A stretch of DNA of 64,000 nt from Anaerolineae bacterium (GTDB taxonomy: Bacteria; Chloroflexota; Anaerolineae; Aggregatilineales; Phototrophicaceae): positions 705,276-769,275 of the forward strand of contig JALHQT010000002.1 in NCBI GenBank assembly GCA_022841825.1, written 5' to 3'. A program made the translations under genes and the position numbers. Of the stretch, positions 60,658-64,000 are shown one piece after another; within the stretch, counting starts at the first letter, position 1; every line of letters starts with the position of its first letter. The notes under the pieces are model-generated. The model ran no database searches and was not told the origin of the DNA. It worked only from the letters and a program-made list of their open reading frames with translations.

Positions 60658-61748
60658 ATGGCGACTATCAACCTGCGACAGGTCGAAAAGAAATTTGGCA
60701 GCAGCTACGCCGTCAAGCCGCTCGACCTGACGATCAAGGACGGCGAATTCGTCACCCTGCTCGGTCCGAGCGGCTGTGGCAAGACGACGACACTGCGCAT
60801 GATCTCCGGCTTGGAGGCGGTCACCAGCGGGCAAATCCTGTTCGATGGTCAGGAAGTGACCTGGAATCATCCGAGCCAGCGCAACATCGCCTTTGTGTTT
60901 CAGTTCTTCGCGCTCTACGGGCATCTGACCGTGCGCGAGAACATCGCTTTTCCGCTGCAAGCGGAGGGCGCGTCGCGCGACGAGATCAAGCGGCGTGTGC
61001 TGGAAGTCGCGCAGATGCTGCGCATTGAGCACATGCTCGACAAGCGCCCCGGCAGCTTAAGCGGTGGCGACCAACAGCGTGTGGCACTGGCGCGCGCGCT
61101 GGTGCGGCGTCCGGCGGCGTTCCTGATGGATGAGCCGCTGGGCGCGCTCGACGCGGAGTTCCGCGAGGGGATGCGCGCCGAGATCAAGCGGCTGCACATC
61201 AGCCAGAACGCGACGACCGTCTACGTCACGCACGATCAGGTCGAGGCGATGGCGATGAGCGACCGCATCGTCGTCATGTCGAACGCCGAGGTGCAGCAGG
61301 CGGATACGCCGACCGAGATCTACCACAACCCGGCGAACCTGTTCACGGCGAACTTTATCGGCAGTCCGGGGATGAACCTGATCGCCGGCGAGTACCGCGA
61401 CGGTCAGGTGCAGGTGCCCGGCGGCGCGATCCCGGTCGATGACGGCTGGCGACAGGTGCTGGCGAATGGTCTCGACGGCGATGGCAAGGTGATCGTCGGC
61501 TTCCGACCAGAGGCGGCTGAGGTGCAGCCGACGGGCGCGCTGGCGGGCAGCGTCTACGCGAGCGACCTGCATGGCGGCTACAGCATGCTGCATGTCGAAA
61601 TCGCGCCCGCGCAGATCATCCATGCGCGTGTGGAGCGTCGGGTCAGCTTCGCCATCGGCGACAACCTGCGCCTGGGCATCCAGCCGGACATGGTGCGCTT
61701 CTTCCATCCCAGGACGGAAAAGGCGTTCGCCAAAGAGGAGCGCCGATC

Positions 61749-61752
<4 letters not shown>
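60658..61752 (+). CDS. Sugar ABC transporter ATP-binding protein, MalK/UgpC type (first)
   Basis: The protein has 364 residues. Walker A is GPSGCGKTT, Q-loop VFQFFALYGHL, signature LSGGDQQRVALARAL, Walker B FLMDEPLGALD, and the H-loop VYVTHDQVEAM. The C-terminal about 130 residues are the TOBE/MalK regulatory domain (GFRPEAAEV). Two such ATPases in tandem, as in this operon, occur in glycerol-3-phosphate and polyol transporters and suggest a heterodimeric motor. It overlaps the next gene by ATGA. Confidence 0.94.
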
Positions 61753-62804
<1,052 letters not shown>

Positions 62805-62813
62805 AAGCAAGAA

Positions 62814-62883
62814 ACCTCACTCCCTCAATCCCCCTCTCCGTGTACGGAGAGGGGGAAGCGAGCGTAGCGAGCAGGGGTGAGGT
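62814..62883 (+). repeat. CCTCACCCC palindromic spacer repeat, copy 3
   Basis: A 70-base element with ends ACCTCACTCCCTC and AGGGGTGAGGT. It holds an inner stem CCCCCTCTCCGT / ACGGAGAGGGGG and the trailing GAAGCGAGCGTAGCGAGC. It is nearly identical to copy 4 at 63770-63840. The two copies flank the epimerase gene. Confidence 0.85.
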
Positions 62884-62918
62884 CTCTGGATAGACAACGT
62901 TATTAAGGAGAGTTTTCT

Positions 62919-63767
62919 ATGCGTTTTGGTGTCAACATGTGGGTGTGGGTTTCGCCCCCGACCACCCATGATCTGCGCGACCTCGCGCCGCGCGTCAAAA
63001 GCATGGGCTTTGATTGGATCGAAGTGCCGCTGGAGAGCCTGACCGATCTCGATCCCGCCGTTGGCGGGCAGATCATCGCCGATCAGGGACTCGGCGTCAG
63101 CACCTGCGCCGCGATGGGTCCCGACCGCGATCTGATCCACCCCGACGCGGCGATCCAGCAGAACGGCATCGCCTACATTCGCGGCTGCATCGAGCACACG
63201 CAGGCGCTCGGCGGCACGAACCTCGTCGGTCCCATCTACTCCGCCGTCGGGCGCGTTTGGCAGCAGACGCCGGACGAACGCGCGCGCGATGTCGATACGC
63301 TGGTGCGCAACCTGCGCACGCTGGCGGAATACGCGGGCGATCATGGCGTCGTCCTCGGCGTCGAGCCGCTCAACCGCTTCGAGACCAGCTTCATCAATAT
63401 CGCTCCGCAGGTGATCGAGGTCATCGACCGCGTGGATCATCCCGCCTGTAAGGTCATGCTCGATACCTTCCATATGAATATCGAAGAGAAGTCGCTCGGC
63501 GATGCCATCCGCGCCGTCGGCTCGCGGCTGTGCCATCTGCACGCCTGCGAAAACGACCGCGGCGCGCCGGGCAGCGGTAATGTCACCTGGGACGCCGTGG
63601 CGCAGGCGATCAAGGACATCGGCTTTGACGGTCCTGTCGTGATCGAGTCGTTCACGGACAAGGTGAAGACCATCGCGCGCGCGGCGGCGATCTGGCGTCC
63701 GTTCGAGGCGAGCCAGGATGCGCTGGCGCAAAATGGCGTGAACTTCCTCAAGAAGCTGTTGGCATAG
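62919..63767 (+). CDS. Sugar phosphate isomerase/epimerase, D-tagatose/D-psicose 3-epimerase type
   Basis: The protein has 282 residues, a TIM barrel of the DTE family that interconverts ketoses at C3. Metal and catalytic residues are in LGVEPLNRFETSF (glutamate), MLDTFHMNIEE (aspartate), LCHLHACENDRGAPG (histidine and substrate arginine) and VVIESF (second glutamate). LVGPIYSAVGR matches the phosphate/sugar-binding loop of D-psicose epimerases. An AAGGAG site precedes the ATG. It likely acts on the sugar imported by the transporter upstream. Flanked on both sides by the same palindromic repeat. Confidence 0.88.
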   Translation: MRFGVNMWVWVSPPTTHDLRDLAPRVKSMGFDWIEVPLESLTDLDPAVGGQIIADQGLGVSTCAAMGPDRDLIHPDAAIQQNGIAYIRGCIEHTQALGGTNLVGPIYSAVGRVWQQTPDERARDVDTLVRNLRTLAEYAGDHGVVLGVEPLNRFETSFINIAPQVIEVIDRVDHPACKVMLDTFHMNIEEKSLGDAIRAVGSRLCHLHACENDRGAPGSGNVTWDAVAQAIKDIGFDGPVVIESFTDKVKTIARAAAIWRPFEASQDALAQNGVNFLKKLLA

Positions 63768-63769
63768 AA

Positions 63770-63840
63770 ACCTCACCCCCTCAGTCCCCCTCTCCGTAGA
63801 CGGAGAGGGGGAAGCGAGCGAAGCGAGCAGGGGGTGAGGT
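63770..63840 (+). repeat. CCTCACCCC palindromic spacer repeat, copy 4
   Basis: A 71-base element with ends ACCTCACCCCCT and AGGGGGTGAGGT, inner stem CCCCCTCTCCGT / ACGGAGAGGGGG and the segment GAAGCGAGCGAAGCGAGC. It differs from copy 3 at only a few positions. It begins three bases after the epimerase stop. Confidence 0.88.
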
Positions 63841-63860
63841 CAAGACTAAGGGTGTATTTC

Positions 63861-64000
63861 ATGAGCCGATACATCGGACCTATCAAGTGGCTGGGCGGCA
63901 TCGCGGTTGGGCTGTTCGCCTTCGCCTATCTCTTCAGCCTGGTTATCATGCCCGCGCTGCCGGAAGACATCCGCAACGGTGTCCTGACGCACGCCATTCC
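63861..64000 (+). CDS. Membrane protein, 3' truncated by window edge
   Basis: An open frame runs from ATG 63861 to the window end (46 codons). It begins MSRYIGPIKWLGG and has one hydrophobic helix (AVGLFAFAYLFSLVIMPAL). No family is recognised from this fragment. No clear ribosome site was seen; GGGTG at 63850 is weak. Being downstream of the epimerase and repeat copy 4, it may still belong to the sugar operon. Confidence 0.5.
   Translation, partial: MSRYIGPIKWLGGIAVGLFAFAYLFSLVIMPALPEDIRNGVLTHAI

Overview
The window looks like a chromosomal segment of a GC-rich, saprophytic bacterium, most likely a member of the Chloroflexota (Anaerolineae-type). This is inference from gene content: extracytoplasmic binding proteins with ordinary signal peptides ending in A-Q-D and no lipobox cysteine, HyuA/DUF917 genes, many ATGA-coupled operons, and short palindromic spacer repeats. 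No rRNA, tRNA, CRISPR array or transposase was seen. No stretch over 300 bases lacks a gene.

Region 1 (1-10125) is a plant-polysaccharide/uronate operon: two sugar ABC permeases (the first cut by the window edge), a secreted glycoside hydrolase, a GH2 beta-mannosidase, an NAD-dependent epimerase/uronate dehydrogenase, mannonate dehydratase, an RraA-fold protein, and a convergent SMP-30 lactonase. Two tiny N-terminal gene stubs (3745-3831 and 6296-6409) are wedged between intact genes.

Region 2 (10126-28467) is a compact non-ribosomal peptide cluster and the most interesting part of the window. A promoter at about 10175 drives an A-subdomain/carrier/thioesterase protein, a HupE/UreJ metal permease, a membrane SGNH-like protein, and the acyl-CoA dehydrogenase, prolyl-adenylating enzyme and carrier protein trio that makes pyrroline/pyrrole-2-carboxyl starters. 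Two NRPS genes follow. The first carries a complete PP-loop ATP pyrophosphatase (WbpG/PseA-type amidotransferase fold with two CxxC pairs) inserted in its adenylation domain at the A8 hinge; its pocket reads as asparagine. The second lacks the A-domain C-terminal subdomain and carrier, and the thioesterase protein has exactly these parts and lacks the rest, so the last module looks split between two proteins. In total there are three carriers and two condensation domains, matching a three-unit product. A reverse operon adds ornithine cyclodeaminase (proline supply), an MGT-type glycosyltransferase, a flippase and an Sfp-type phosphopantetheinyl transferase.

Region 3 (28600-46114) starts with a FadR-type regulator and its palindromic operator. 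It continues with a catabolic operon for an amino-acid or peptide-like substrate: two aminotransferase-fold proteins (one lacking the PLP lysine), an SDR, an Ldh2 dehydrogenase, three aspartoacylase/M14-fold proteins (one with all metal/catalytic residues replaced), an S9 peptidase and an M24-fold protein with a degenerate metal site. A peptide-type transporter without ATPases, a DegT aminotransferase and an MmgE/PrpD protein follow, and the run closes at a clear terminator.

Region 4 (46182-55790) is a complete peptide/opine ABC transporter (binding protein, two permeases, two ATPases) followed by a HyuA-type hydantoinase and two DUF917 proteins. Region 5 (55893-64000) has a divergent deazaflavin-dependent nitroreductase-like gene, a second GntR/FCD regulator with a near-textbook operator, a full sugar ABC system with two MalK-type ATPases, a DTE-family epimerase and the start of a membrane protein. 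Palindromic spacer repeats with CCTCACCCC/GGGGTGAGG ends occur four times between 47.8 and 63.8 kb.
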